Below, piece by piece: positions 33,851 through 44,935 of a stretch of 64,000 bases of DNA. Within the stretch, counting starts at the first letter, position 1; the number at the start of each line of letters is the position of its first letter. The position numbers were made by a program, and so were the translations under genes. Location: NCBI GenBank assembly GCA_905147135.1, contig LR990065.1, forward strand, positions 1,054,001 to 1,118,000, written 5' to 3'. Source of the DNA: Blastobasis lacticolella (lineage: Eukaryota; Arthropoda; Insecta; Lepidoptera; Blastobasidae). The notes below the pieces were generated by a model. The model saw only the letters and a list, made by a program, of their open reading frames with translations. It searched no databases and was not told the DNA's origin.

Positions 33851-34429
33851 TTACCGCTTTATAGAGCAACATTGTTATTTATTTGTTTAGTGCCTATTTT
33901 ATAGTCACCTACTTTGCGCGCGCAATTACTAATTTGTATTGGGTGGCTAAGCAAAGTAACTTTATTAAAAGTAAACTCAAAACTACACTATAAAAAATAG
34001 GTATATTACTAATTATACAAAGCTTTAATATTTTGTAGAATATTTATTTTCAATAGATTTTGTATACACATAATTTAGATAAAAAAATACGGTTTTAAGT
34101 AAATAACTCCAGCAGAGGACTGTTACGAGCTGCTTAGGATTTCTCTCTCCAAAGCCTTTGAACACGTCTCTGTCGCTCCCGGCCTATATGCAGGTCCACC
34201 AATCTTCGCGCAGCGCCTCTCGCAGCGGCCGCCGGCTCGGGCCCTGCCGCGCCGCTGGTCAACCGCCTCTCCTCTGCCCAATCCTGTCTTGACATGGCTC
34301 GTAGGGCATCATCGCCGCATGAGCCACATTATAGAGGTAGCAGCCAGCGTTTACAATTTTATCAGCGGTTTCGGGGTCATAATGCAGCCTACGATGAACT
34401 AAAAGACATCTGCATGGACAATAAAATTT

Positions 34430-34810
34430 GTACCTATTAGTCTATTGTATGGGTTAGATGTACTAACACCCAACTTTTTTGTTGTGTAGCTATTAAACCT
34501 GGGGTATATAGGGTATAATTTATTTTGAAAACTGGAACACCTGATGTAGAACCATAATAGATCAGCTAAACTATAAGAAATATGGAAATGGTGCCGTACT
34601 GAGTTTGATGGAGTTTTCAATTGGATAGTTTTGGGTTCAAAATCTAAGCCATGTTTCATCTAATTCGGTTGGGTATAACCAGATATATAGCTTGACCTCT
34701 CCGTAATATTAGCTGTCATACATTAGGGAGGTCATTCAAAATGATTTAAAATGGTCGCTCGGGAAACAGATAAACTGCCCTAAAACACGCGGACGAAGCG
34801 ATGCGCGACG
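34430..34810 (+). repeat. Dispersed repeat shared with 59090-59425
   Basis: Shared segments: tgtagctattaa, gccatgtttcatct, cagatata-agcttgacctctccg, cattagggaggtcatt and aaaatggtcgctcgggaaa. The 59 kb copy ends acgcggaagaagtcacgggc and aaacctagt, resembling 3' ends of lepidopteran non-autonomous elements (perhaps Helitron). No ORF. Confidence 0.65.
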
Positions 34811-35029
34811 ATGAAGCGACGATGCTTACTCGCATATTATCGGCTTCCTATTCTCTCTCTTCATAGGGAAATTTATTTTCTTATTCATAACATCCGAGCG
34901 GGTTATCGCATCCACCACCTGGTCGATCGCTCTTGACGTGCTGGGTTGGCTGACACTCAGGCATCACCCACTACTATACACGCATCACACAAGCGGAGCT
35001 GTCAAAGATGGCTAGACCGGCAGTAGAAG

Positions 35030-35480
35030 CAAAAAACTTTTGCGAAAGCGGGTAGATCGACTTCGGCCGCTTTATCGCTAACCAACATCGTCCGGCGCTC
35101 GCAGCTCTCCAGTCTTCCCGTGACCGTGATGCACACAACTGTGTCGAAATAGCGGGCTACTCGTCAACAGAGGTACGCGGTAGGAAACCCGGAACATACC
35201 CTTAAAATGAGACTCTTAATTATTAGCAAATAAAGCTATATTTCCGTGTCGAAATAGACATGGAAATATTTCGTTGGTAACAGGGTCGGATTTTTGTATA
35301 CAATTTTTATTCTTCTACGTAGTGTAGGCGACACACGTACGAATTTCAAGTACGCGGTTTTTAAATTCGCGAACCTACTCGACTGCACGTCGGTGATAGA
35401 CGTACGAACTTAAAGTACGTGGTTTCTAAGTTTCTAAGTCGCTTTTTTATAACCCGAACGGTAATTTTTAAGTTAATTTA
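35030..35480 (+). repeat. Penelope 3'-flanking repeat, second copy
   Basis: Matches 8215-8790 without the 99-bp insert. Its right end joins the truncated ORF1 of the minus-strand LINE; the ORF1 stop codon lies in this repeat. Confidence 0.8.
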
Positions 35481-36728
35481 TCTACAGCGGGCTTCGGCGC
35501 AGAGGGATTTGCACCTTTGCCCTTAGTGGGCTTTGGTGCGGAAGTGCGGGGACGAGGGGCGCGCGGGCAACCCCTGTAGTTTGCAGTGTGGCCAGATTGG
35601 CCACAATTGCAACAGAAGGGAGGGGTGGTGGAGTCGCGCGTACGCGCGCACTCCTTGGCAGTGTGGCCTTCGCCGCACTTGACACAGCGCGGCGGGGCCG
35701 AGCAGTTGGCCGACGTGTGGCCATAAAATTGGCAGCGATGGCACTGCCCTGGGGAACCGCGTTTATGCGGGGCCTCGACTTTGATTCCGGAGAGCCCACA
35801 GACCGTGAAGCCTCCCCGGAATATAGTCCTGGCACCGGTGGTGTTGGAAAGCACCACCAGCGCCATGGGAAATTGTTTGCCGGACCGGCTGTACATCTTG
35901 TGTACAGCCTCGGCGGGGAAATCTTTGGACTTGAGGTCCATGAGAATGGCCTCATTGGAAAGCTCGTGCGGCACTCCACGGAGTACCGCACGCACCTTAC
36001 GCTCCTCAGGGAGGGCGTAGGTGTGGTAACCTATTTTGTTGTGGGCTAGGAGCCTAGTAAGGCTCCTGAAGTCGTCGATCGACTCGACGTCAATCTTAAC
36101 GGCTATACCCGTGTTTGAGGCACGGGTATAGCGGACGCGCTGTTCCGCGCAGAGACGGGAGACTAGCTCCCACTTGGACTTTTCCCTAAGGAAAACAGGG
36201 GGCGGGGGCTTGGCTTTAGACGGGGCAGGGGGGGGCAAAACGCGCTACTGGCTTAGGGCCAGACGGCGCGGTCTCGCGAGCGGCAGCAGTCACGCTCGAG
36301 TCGGGGGACGCGGGGCTAGAGAGAACCGCGACCGCGACCGGGGCGGGCGCGGCGGCCTCGGACGAGGCCTCGGACACTGAGCGGGCGGCCCGCTTTCGGT
36401 GCCGCTTAGATTTAGCGACGAGCTCGAATCCGTCGAGCTCGGCCGCAGAGGGTGGGACGGGGGTGACGGAAAGAGTTCCCGTCACGGTGGTCGAGGACGA
36501 AGAGTCGTCCCCGGACAGAGAAGCCGCCCTCTTGCGGGAGGGCGGCGCTGAGACCTGGGACACGGAGTCCTCAAACTCCATGTCCTCAGAGGGCTCGCGG
36601 GGGGCCTGAGGGGCATTCCCCACTGACGCCAGGTAACTACGTACGACGTAGTTGTCCTGGCCTAGATTTGCTCGGAGGAGCAATTTCACCGCCTGAGCGG
36701 CGAAATCCTCCACCGAGACCGTCGCCAT
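35468..36728 (-). pseudogene. Jockey-type LINE ORF1 (Gag-like, zinc knuckles), frameshifted
   Basis: The N-terminal half (36728-36230) starts MATVSVEDFAAQAVKLLL, followed by a Ser/Ala/Pro-rich region (ARSVSEASSEAAAPAP). A run of seven C residues near 36231-36237 shifts the frame. The second half reads PPVFLREKSKWELVSRL, a PRE_C2HC-like region (NKIGYHTYALPEERKVRAVL, then VPHELSNEAILMDL), then three CCHC knuckles (CHRCQFYGHTSANC, CVKCGEGHTAKEC and CCNCGQSGHTANYRGC). The C-terminus is cut and ends inside the Penelope repeat. This protein would bind the LINE RNA. It is strikingly GC-rich for this window. Confidence 0.85.
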
Positions 36729-37205
36729 TGGGAGGCGAGAAGAGGGACGAGAGATGTCGACGAGGGACAGAGAGACGCGGGGCGTCCTCCCTGCGCGAGG
36801 CAGGGGGGAGAGGGGAGAGGGGGTCGGTGGAGCGGCTATCCCTAATGGATATGCCGCTATCCGTCACCCTTGGGCAGGCCCAAGTGCAATGGGATCGGGA
36901 CGTCCGGTTTCGCTAAGACCTGAGGGGCCTTAACAGCGCACCGGGGCAACGCTAGTTGGCTTAGTTGTCACCGTTAAGTATCCACCAACTCAACGCGGCA
37001 GAAACGCAGCTTTGTGTTACCAACGAATCGGTAACAAGACACTACGTTTCTGAATGAACGTAACTATAATTCGTTACGCTCAGCGGGACGCGGGCTCGCA
37101 ACGCGAAGTGAACGCGCGCGAAAACTTGCGAAATACGTAAGCAAAACGGAAGCGAGCTGGCAACGAGCGACGCGGGGGTGCGCTACGAAGCCAAAACGGA
37201 TACTC
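36729..37205 (-). mobile_element. 5' untranslated region of the Jockey-type LINE
   Basis: GC-rich sequence with many cgcg steps between the ORF1 start and the SINE at 37206. Its position and composition fit a LINE 5' UTR/internal promoter. The exact 5' end and target duplication are not visible. Confidence 0.5.
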
Positions 37206-37510
37206 AAGTAGGTAATGCTTGCCGCCATATTATATGCTTTGACAAACTAACACAGCGCCATCTAGCCACTAAGTAAGCAAAGCTTGTGTTATGGGTGTAT
37301 TAGATAACTGATGAACTTCTTATATACTTTTTTAAAATACATACTTATTACACATACTACACCCAGACCCGTAACAGAAATGAAAAGTCATTATTTCTAT
37401 TTATGCTCGGCCGGGATTCGAACCCGGGTCTTCTGCGTGGCGACCGGCATGTTAACCAACTGAACCACTCAGGTCGTCAAGTCAGGTGTAGGTAAAACAG
37501 GGATTATATT
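37206..37510 (-). mobile_element. SINE family 1, minus strand
   Basis: Closest to 9795-10090. It has a B-box GGTTCGAATCC on the minus strand, the family body and the shared 5' extension. Confidence 0.88.
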
Positions 37511-37778
37511 ACGTTGCTTCATTCTTCAGATATAAGATTAACCAGGTAGTCCTTTTAACCTACAGGCAGTATCGCACGTTATTTAAAGAAAAATCGATAC
37601 GAAAATCGATTTGTAGGTAGTTTAATTTTTTTTCATCTATCGTTCCACCTACCCCGCCGTTCAATATCTTGTCATTCTTTTTTCGTGCGAGGCAGTGTAA
37701 GCACATGCTCTAGTGAAAAGCAAACATATTTTTTTTTACATTTTGTGTTTAATGCTGATTTTTTCCATACGAACAATC

Positions 37779-39198
37779 ATGCCTAAACGAAAAGTGCAAG
37801 AACAAATAGACCGTTACCAAAAGAAAATGCAAAAGTTAACGGAACAAAATCAACGAAAACGTCGTCGGATCATTTACTCCGATTCATCCGAGGAAAATAC
37901 AGGTAAGAGAATACCGCAATTTTTAATACTATTCTACGAATAGTTTTTTGTGACATAATATACCTATGGAGGTTGCCCGTGGGTCAACACCGTGGTAATT
38001 AATTAGTAGTAGGCCAAGAGGTTAACCGTGGGTTATCGCAGCGGCCATAATCTACGTTTAAAAGACCCATGTCACTTATTTACCTATTACTTCGTACCTT
38101 CATGTACGTATCTCGACATCCCATTAGGGATAGTGCCGTGATGGTATAGATACCATACCATAATTACCTAGAGATGGACTGCGGGTCAATACTAGGTTCA
38201 CCCAACAAGAGATTAACCGTTGGTTGATACTATTAACTGCTACGTATCTATGAATGATTCGTATCATACAATTTGACTTAGAGCTCGACTGCGGGTCGAT
38301 ACTATGCAATTTATTTGTATCGAGGCAAACTAGTAAGTTTTTTATATCTACCCACATAAAAAGTAATATATTACAATATAATCTTTTTTTTGTAGATAAT
38401 GAACGGGATGTCGATCTTCAAAAAGAAGATTCGCCAAATACGCCAAGAGTGCAAGATGGTGAAGATCGGAGACCAAGCGGTGAGGGTCCACCACCACTTA
38501 GTGACGTGCAAGTGGTTCAAGATTTAATCACAGAACCTGAATTAAATCCCGAAGTCTTCTTAGCATTGGGAGAGTCTACGGATGATATTCCTAAATACGG
38601 ACCAAAATTACATGAAAATTTGGCCCGACTTTGGTTGCCCTTACTAAAGAAAGGGATGGAAAAGGAGGCTAAAGATAAGCTTATAAAGCAATATCCAGTT
38701 CCAGAGAATTGCGTACTATTGAAGGCGCCGAATCTCAACCCGAAATTTCAGGGTGCCGCAGTGTCCGACGCAACAAGAGCCAGGGACAAACGCGTAGAAG
38801 CTATTCAGCAACAGTTAGGAGCCGGCATTACCGCTCTGAACAGGGGCATAGAACTGCTTCTAGATGATGACAATGACAGGCTTCAAGCCGTCAAGTATCT
38901 AAGCGAAAGTAGCCGCATACTTTGTGACTTACACTTCGTCAAGACAGCAGCTAGGAAGAAATTTATTACAACCAGTTTAGACAAAGCCTTTTTGAACGTT
39001 GTTCAAGAAGTGGACCGAGATGAATCTCTCTTTGGGAACAAGCTTCCCGAGAAAATTAAAGCGTCAAAGATGATTGAAAAACAGGGATTACAAATTAAAA
39101 AAGTAACCCCTGCCACCAAAGCAACCACATCTGCTCAACCATCAACAAGCCGGACACGCTTCCAGGGAAACTGGTCCGCCCCTCCTCGATACCAGTAG
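37779..39198 (+). CDS. DIRS Gag, two exons
   Basis: Exon 1 (37779-37902) encodes a basic start (MPKRKVQEQIDRYQKK, NQRKRRRI) and an acidic SDSSEEN end, followed by gtaaga. Exon 2 (38396-39198) follows tttttttgtag and continues in phase 1 as DNERDVDLQKED. It includes LGAGITALNRGIELLLDD, YLSESSRILCDL and ESLFGNKLPEKIKASK, the alpha-helical block typical of DIRS Gag, and ends PPRYQ at an amber TAG (39196-39198). The pol frame continues in phase beyond the TAG. An exon-1 ORF continuing into the intron ends at 37943. Confidence 0.8.
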
Positions 39199-40311
39199 TC
39201 GAACAGGAGGGGGGAAAGGGGCGCCAAAGAAGACGGTTCCAGCGGGTCGGGCAGGCCCTCCATCCGCGCAGTCGAAGTCAACGGATCAGACGAAGCAACG
39301 TGCCCCGTATCGACGATAGAGGTACACGCTGGCCGTATTCAGTATTATTATCAATGCTGGTTACAAATCACTGATAATCCCAATGTACTTAAATGGATTC
39401 GAGAAGGATATAGTATATCTCTTTGTGATAAAGTAAAACAAACCTTTACTCCACATAACACACTTTCTCAAAATGAGAAAGTGGACATGTCCACAGCTAT
39501 TCAAAAACTTATTACTCTAGGAGCAATTTCTGAATGTAACCGATCTAACGACGGCTATATATCAAAAATATTTTTAGCTCCTAAGCCTAATGGGGGCAAA
39601 AGATTTATTCTGAATCTTAAATCCTTTAATAAGTTTGTCTCAAACACCCATTTCAAAATGGAGGACCATAGGACAGCTGCTAAGCTCGTACCAAAAAACG
39701 GGTATTTAGCAACAATCGACTTAAAAGAGGCTTATTTTCTCGTACCCATAGCTGACAAACACCGAAAGTATTTACGCTTTGAGTTCGATGACAAAACTTA
39801 CGAGTTTAACAGCATGCCCTATGGTCTATCCGAAGCTCCGCGAGTGTTCACTAACCTAATGAAAGAAGTCATGAACTATTTACGACACAGGGGTCATAAA
39901 TCAGTTATTTATTTAGTTGACATTCTGTGCATAGGCAATACTTATACAGAGTGTTGTCACAATATAAAAGAGACGTTGAAACTCCTGAAATGTCTGGGCT
40001 TCATAGTAAACATGGAAAAGAGCGTTTTGGAAGCGCGACAAGTATGTAAATTCTTAGGATTCCTTTACAATACTGTGGAAATGTCACTGAGCCTACCATT
40101 GGACAAGCGACGTTATATACTTCAAAACATTATATATTTCTCGACATTACCTCGATGCACAATAAGAGAATTTTCTCAACTGCTTGGGGTTCTCACAGCA
40201 GCTTGTCCAGCGGTTAAATACGGCTGGCTCTATTTGGAACGGACTTTACAAAAAATTTGGAACGTCAAAAGTTCCTTGCAATTCAGAAATATGGAAATTG
40301 TAAATTTGTAA
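39199..40311 (+). pseudogene. DIRS reverse transcriptase, active site altered
   Basis: The frame is open directly after the gag TAG and in the same frame. It reads WIREGYSISLCDKVKQ, AISECNRSNDGYISKIFL, KRFILNLKSFNKFV, HFKMEDHRTAAKLV, YLATIDLKEAYFLVPI and SMPYGLSEAPRVFTNLM. The catalytic box reads VIYLVDILC instead of YLDD (codon GTT at 39916-39918), losing one essential aspartate. The domain ends after GFLYNTVEMSLSLP. The polymerase is therefore inactive. It would have copied DIRS RNA into a circular DNA intermediate. Confidence 0.88.
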
Positions 40312-40379
40312 ATTTAACTTAGATGCATCCATTTTACCTGATCTCCATTGGTAGCAGAGTAATATCATGACCACAAAAA

Positions 40380-41271
40380 ACGAGTTGAGAGTAGATGAAA
40401 ATTATCGAATGGAAATTTTTACTGATGCCTCTAGAACCGGCTGGGGCGCTTTGGCGATCGGGTTAATGTAAGTTGGAAGGACGAGGAACTCTCCTTTCAT
40501 ATTAACTATTTAGAGCTTTTAGCCATATTCCTGGGACTTAAGTGTTTTGCAAAACGCGCATCCAACTGCACTATATTGCTTCGTGTTGGTAACACGACAG
40601 CAATATGTTACATTAACCAGTTTCCTCACCTCAACAATTTAACGCGAGAAATTTGGCAGTGGTGCGAGAGACGAAAATGTTTTCTCTTCGCGTTATATAT
40701 CAACACACATGACAATGTTGAAGCAGATGAAGAGTCACGAAAAATAAACATTGATACAGAGTGGGAACTATCGGATTGGGCATTCCAGACCATAGTTCAC
40801 AGTCTAGGTCACCCTGATATAGACTTATTCGCCTCCCGTACTAATGCCAAATGTACGCGGTATGTTTCATGGAAACCAGACCCCGATGCCGTATCTGTAG
40901 ACGCCTTTACTTTGAATTGGCATGCGATTTTTTTCTATGCGTTTCCTCCGTTTTGCTTGATTCTTAAGTGCCTACGAAAAATAATCGACGAAAAGGCAGC
41001 GGGCATATTAGTATTTCCTTATTGGCCTGGACAACCATGGTTTCCCCTACTTAAGTCTTTACTTATTTCAGAAAGATATTCTTCAAACCTAACAGAGATC
41101 TCCTGCGCTCCCGTTTCAGGTCGCTACACCCGTTACACAGCGGCCTTACCATGGGGGCCGCGACGCTCTCAGGGAGGCATTCACGAGGAGAGGTACTCCT
41201 GCAATGGCCCTAGATCTAATGTTGGCTTCCATTTCGGAAAATACTATGAAACAGTACACTGTATCATATAA
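40380..41271 (+). pseudogene. DIRS RNase H and C-terminal domain, frameshifted
   Basis: RNase H starts EIFTDASRTGWGALAIG, then a frameshift near 40462, and resumes VSWKDEELSFHINYLELLA. The usual LLRxDN aspartate is replaced in LLRVGNTTAICYINQ. INTHDNVEADEESR follows. Next comes the region DIRS elements carry after RNase H (DIDLFASRTNAKC, SWKPDPDAVSVDAF, FYAFPPF), often described as methyltransferase-like. The frame overlaps the recombinase frame at its 3' end, as is usual in DIRS elements. Confidence 0.8.
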
Positions 41272-41794
41272 ATTATGGTGGCAATATTGTTCAGAACGGG
41301 GATTAGATGTTTTTGAGACATCTATACCTACATTAATGGCGTTCTTTGTGACTATTTTTAACAGAGGCGCTTCTTATGGTTCTACCAATAGCCACAGGTC
41401 TGCCCTATCATTACTCTTAGGGAATAACATAGGTTCAGACGAGCGTATCAAAAGGGTATGTACCGACAAAAACCATGTCGCCCTAAGTATAGCAGTCCCA
41501 CAGATAGTTTTGTCTTATGTTTCAGCCTGGTATCCTAACAAAGACATAGGTCTAGAAAAATTAACTAAAAAATTGTGCGTTCTGTTGGCCCTATATACTG
41601 CTCACCGTGTGCAGATTATTTCTTTGATAAAGAATGTCAACATTATCAAATCTCCCACAGAGATAAAAATTTACATAACTGATGTCATAAAAACCTCAGC
41701 GGCCGGGCGAGAACAACCAGTACTGGTTTTGTCATATTTTTTAGAAAACGTAAAAATTTGCCCTGCTACAACATTGGATGATTATTTAATGTGA
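41150..41794 (+). pseudogene. DIRS tyrosine recombinase, C-terminal catalytic part missing
   Basis: The frame includes LREAFTRRGTPAMALDL, SENTMKQYTVSYKLWWQYC (the SAM-like core-binding domain), GSTNSHRSALSLLL and LLALYTAHRVQIISLI with the first catalytic arginine. It ends at TTLDDYLM, before the HxxR and tyrosine motifs. Recombination activity is not possible. Confidence 0.85.
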
Positions 41795-41857
41795 AAAGAA
41801 ATATTTACATGACGGAAATAAATTAAATAAAGCTAATACTAAATTATAAAATAATAT

Positions 41858-44733
41858 TTACAAATAAAAAACTTGCCCCAAGTCCCTTGTTAAAGGAATT
41901 GTTCCCAAAAGGCTGGCCGCATTGCCTCGCTGTATCGCGAGGCTAATCCTTTGGCCAAGGTATTGGCCAGCCTTTTGGTCATGCGAAGTGTTAACCAGGC
42001 GCTTAGACAACTCTTTGAAGAGAGTATGAGCGCCTGGTCCCCACGGCCCAAGCGTTTCTACGCCAAACGGCGCAAATAGATGATCTCCGCTGAGGCCAGC
42101 ATATTTGCGCCGTTTGAAATTTTCTGCCGAAGCGGCAGCGGAACCGGCGTTGACACTGGTGGATGGAATATGTGACGGTGCAAGGGTATCGACGCAGGTA
42201 GCGTCCCAAACCAAAGACCGACCCATCTTCCAAGGCACGAGTGTCATACCGTCGGGCCTTTTTCCGTCGTCTCTCGCCAGTCCATTTGGTTCCAGGATGG
42301 CGGGAAAACCAGCAGTGGTAAAGGCCCGGCGGGCCTTGATGATGTCGTTCAGTTCTGCATGCCGTGAAAAGCGCCCGGCGCTCCTGCAACACGACAACCC
42401 GTGATGCCCAAGTTGTGACACTGCATGGCCACAACTGCATTTATGACGGGCCACGAAGGGAACACCAAGGCGAAGGGCCATGGCAACTCTAAATGTAGAA
42501 CTATCCAGCAGGGTGCCAATGGTGGATGATGGAAGTGTCTGAAGCCATAGACCTGACTCCCATTCGCCGACAGCTAGGAGGCGGGCACGCACTGCAGGAT
42601 CGGTTGACGTATTAACCAGATTATCCCGCACCAATCTGCAGAGCGGCTCGTCCCACAGTTTCTGTGACGAAGGGGTAGACGGATATTCAGTGCTCGGGCA
42701 AGCTAAAGTCCATGAATTCCTGGCCTCTGTCATATATGCCTCACACGCGTTGGTAGACGTGCCCAAAATCTTATCTACCAACATACACGTGCTGTGTACA
42801 GAGGACAGGAAAGCAGGTAAAGAAATACTTGAAATTTTTCTGATGCCCAGACCACCAAACCTGATGGGTAGAGAGGCCTGGGCCCAAGCATTGTCATCGA
42901 AATTTAAATTTAGGAACATCGTTAATGATTGTTTAATAGTGCTGTCGAGTCGATAGAGTAAATCAGGATGTTTCCATAACTGACAGTACCGTAAAACATA
43001 TGTAAACTGGGGGACAAAGAGGCAAAATCGTAGAATGACATAGGCCATGTGGGTACTAATATGCTGAAGGCGATCCGACACTGCTGTAAAATTTTGAATT
43101 TTAAGGCAACAAAGGGGGAAAAAGATTCGTCGAAAATTGGGGCACCTAGGAGATGAAGTGTGCTCTTGTTGACAAACGAGATGTTTGGCGCCAGGGTATT
43201 GAATAATGACGCAATAGTACTTTTATCTGGACATGTATCTGGGATATATAACTCACACTTCGCTAAATTTAGCTCTAATCCAATAGCGCCAAATTCGCGA
43301 ATAAGGAGTTGTAGATCCTCCAGCACTGTTGTCGCTTTACCACTTAGGGTCCCATCGTCCAGGTACCAAACATTAAATTTAGATTTCAGTTTCTCTAAAA
43401 TAGGGTGGATCGCCAGACCAAAGATAGCCGGCCCGAGCGGGTCACCTTGCTGACACCCAACGCTAGAATGCAATAAGTGATCCCTGTATAAGAGTTTTGA
43501 TGGTTCTTTATAACATTGCCATAAAAACCCATATACAGAGGGTAACTTTGATTGCACTTGGGTCGACTGAGTTGAAGGCATTTTTAACATCCACCTTCAG
43601 CAGCACTTCACAATCCTGGTTGATAAAAAAATTCGCAGCGCATGTACCGCCGCCTCACAGCCACCCTTTGACCCAAAACCCAGCTGAATTGGCTGAAAAT
43701 AAGCGGCCAGTTGTTCGGCAGCGCTCTTACAGCAAAGTTTAGCTGCTAGGCGACGGTACGTAGTGCCGACGGCAATTGGCCTGACACCACCTCCTTTTTT
43801 ATTTAAAGCTATGAGATTGGCCCCATACAGGATGTCGGTAATACCATCTGCAACCGAGCCAGATAGCATGAGGTTAGTTAGGTCTTTTAACACATTTAGC
43901 AGGCACACTCCGGTTTCACCGCTGCCGCCACCGAGTAGGTCTTTGAGGTGCTGTGGTGTCAGCCCGTCAATGCCGCCAGCAGAGCCAGTTTTAAAAGCAA
44001 AAATAGCTTGGAGTACTACATCCGCCGAGACTACAAGGGCGGGGGCATCCATACTTTTAGGATTATCAGGTATGTGCCGAGCTGCTGAAGGTTGTGGATG
44101 TCTAGTGCGAAGCGCTGTAAGGGTATCTGCCGAATCAGGAGCGACTGCATCTGTAGAAAACAGAATTCGTGCAGCACCCCTAATGTCACCTTCGCTTACT
44201 TTTGCTTCCACATGTTTATACATATTGTAACTGGATTGTGGCCGGGTGAATTTATTGTCTAAAGAAGCAGGACTAATGCAATTATCTTTTATACGAGATG
44301 TGAGAGATTTTTGGGGATGATTATTATTGTTATTTGGAACATGTAAAATTCTGTAAGCGAAGGTGAGTAGATGCTCCCAGGAATGTACAGAATTTTCACG
44401 GGTAACGTTTTTGATGTCTTGAATCAGTATTTGAGCAACAGCAAGCCTTGCGCCACGAGGAATGCGCTTAAGTATTGGTGTTGTTCGTTTTAAAATACTT
44501 ATCTTTTTCCAAAAGGGGGTGTCGGAGTGGGGATTGAATTGTAAATCTGTGGACGAAGGAAGGGGCACAGATGATGGTATATCTGAGTTAATTGTGTGCA
44601 CTTTTCCTATATGAATGTTTAAACCTCTGCGCCCTTTGAAAAAACGTACCTGGGGGCATCTTGGGCACTGCACAAAATTACAGGGTGGCTGACTGCTGGA
44701 TTGTCCTGCATTCTGAGGGACATGGGGTAACAT
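41858..44733 (-). pseudogene. RLE-bearing LINE with N-terminal zinc finger (R2/NeSL/HERO-like)
   Basis: A single long frame, broken twice. It starts at 44733 (MLPHVPQNAGQSS) with a C2H2 finger (CPRCPQVRFFKGRRGLNIH). The RT follows: GSAGGIDGLTPQHLKDLL, IALNKKGGGVRPIAVG, QLGFGSKGGCEAAVHAL. A frameshift at a T run (about 43628) precedes CQQGDPLGPAIFGLAIHP and the unusual box WYLDDGTL. A second frameshift near 43090 precedes the C-terminus: CSCGHAVSQLGHHGLSC and RPDGMTLVPWKMG, LVWDATCVDT, the CCHC motif and PD-(D/E)xK nuclease of early-branching LINEs. Such enzymes often insert site-specifically. The clade is inferred. Confidence 0.82.
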
Positions 44734-44885
44734 TTCACTTAAATAAAAACACGTGAAAAACTATAAACCTAAAGCAAATAACTACAGAAAAAGTGCTGAG
44801 GTAAAACTTTGGAAGACACACAACCACAAAGATAGGACACAACACCAGTAGGTACGTAATATTTTCACTGCACAAAGAGATTTTG
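44734..44885 (-). mobile_element. 5' leader of the RLE LINE
   Basis: AT-rich sequence between the ATG at 44733 and the 3' end of the R4/Dong element. The two elements abut in the same orientation. No promoter motif was recognised. Confidence 0.4.
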
Positions 44886-44935
44886 TAGATAAAAACGTAC
44901 CACCAGCACCGGGGCGAGGCCCAAGCTACCGGCGG

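Larger units (their letters stand above)
37779..41794 (+). mobile_element. DIRS-like tyrosine-recombinase retrotransposon, 3'-truncated
   Basis: Order: gag (with intron), reverse transcriptase, RNase H, DIRS-specific domain and the N-terminal half of a tyrosine recombinase. The element is cut at about 41794, where the minus-strand RLE LINE begins. Terminal repeats were not recognised. DIRS elements integrate with a recombinase instead of an integrase. Confidence 0.88.

Noticed and set aside
35588..36049. 153-codon plus-strand ORF
   Set aside because: Antisense to the zinc-knuckle ORF1; arises from GC-rich composition.
42105..44230. Plus-strand ORFs opposite the RLE LINE
   Set aside because: Antisense shadows of conserved RT and nuclease frames.
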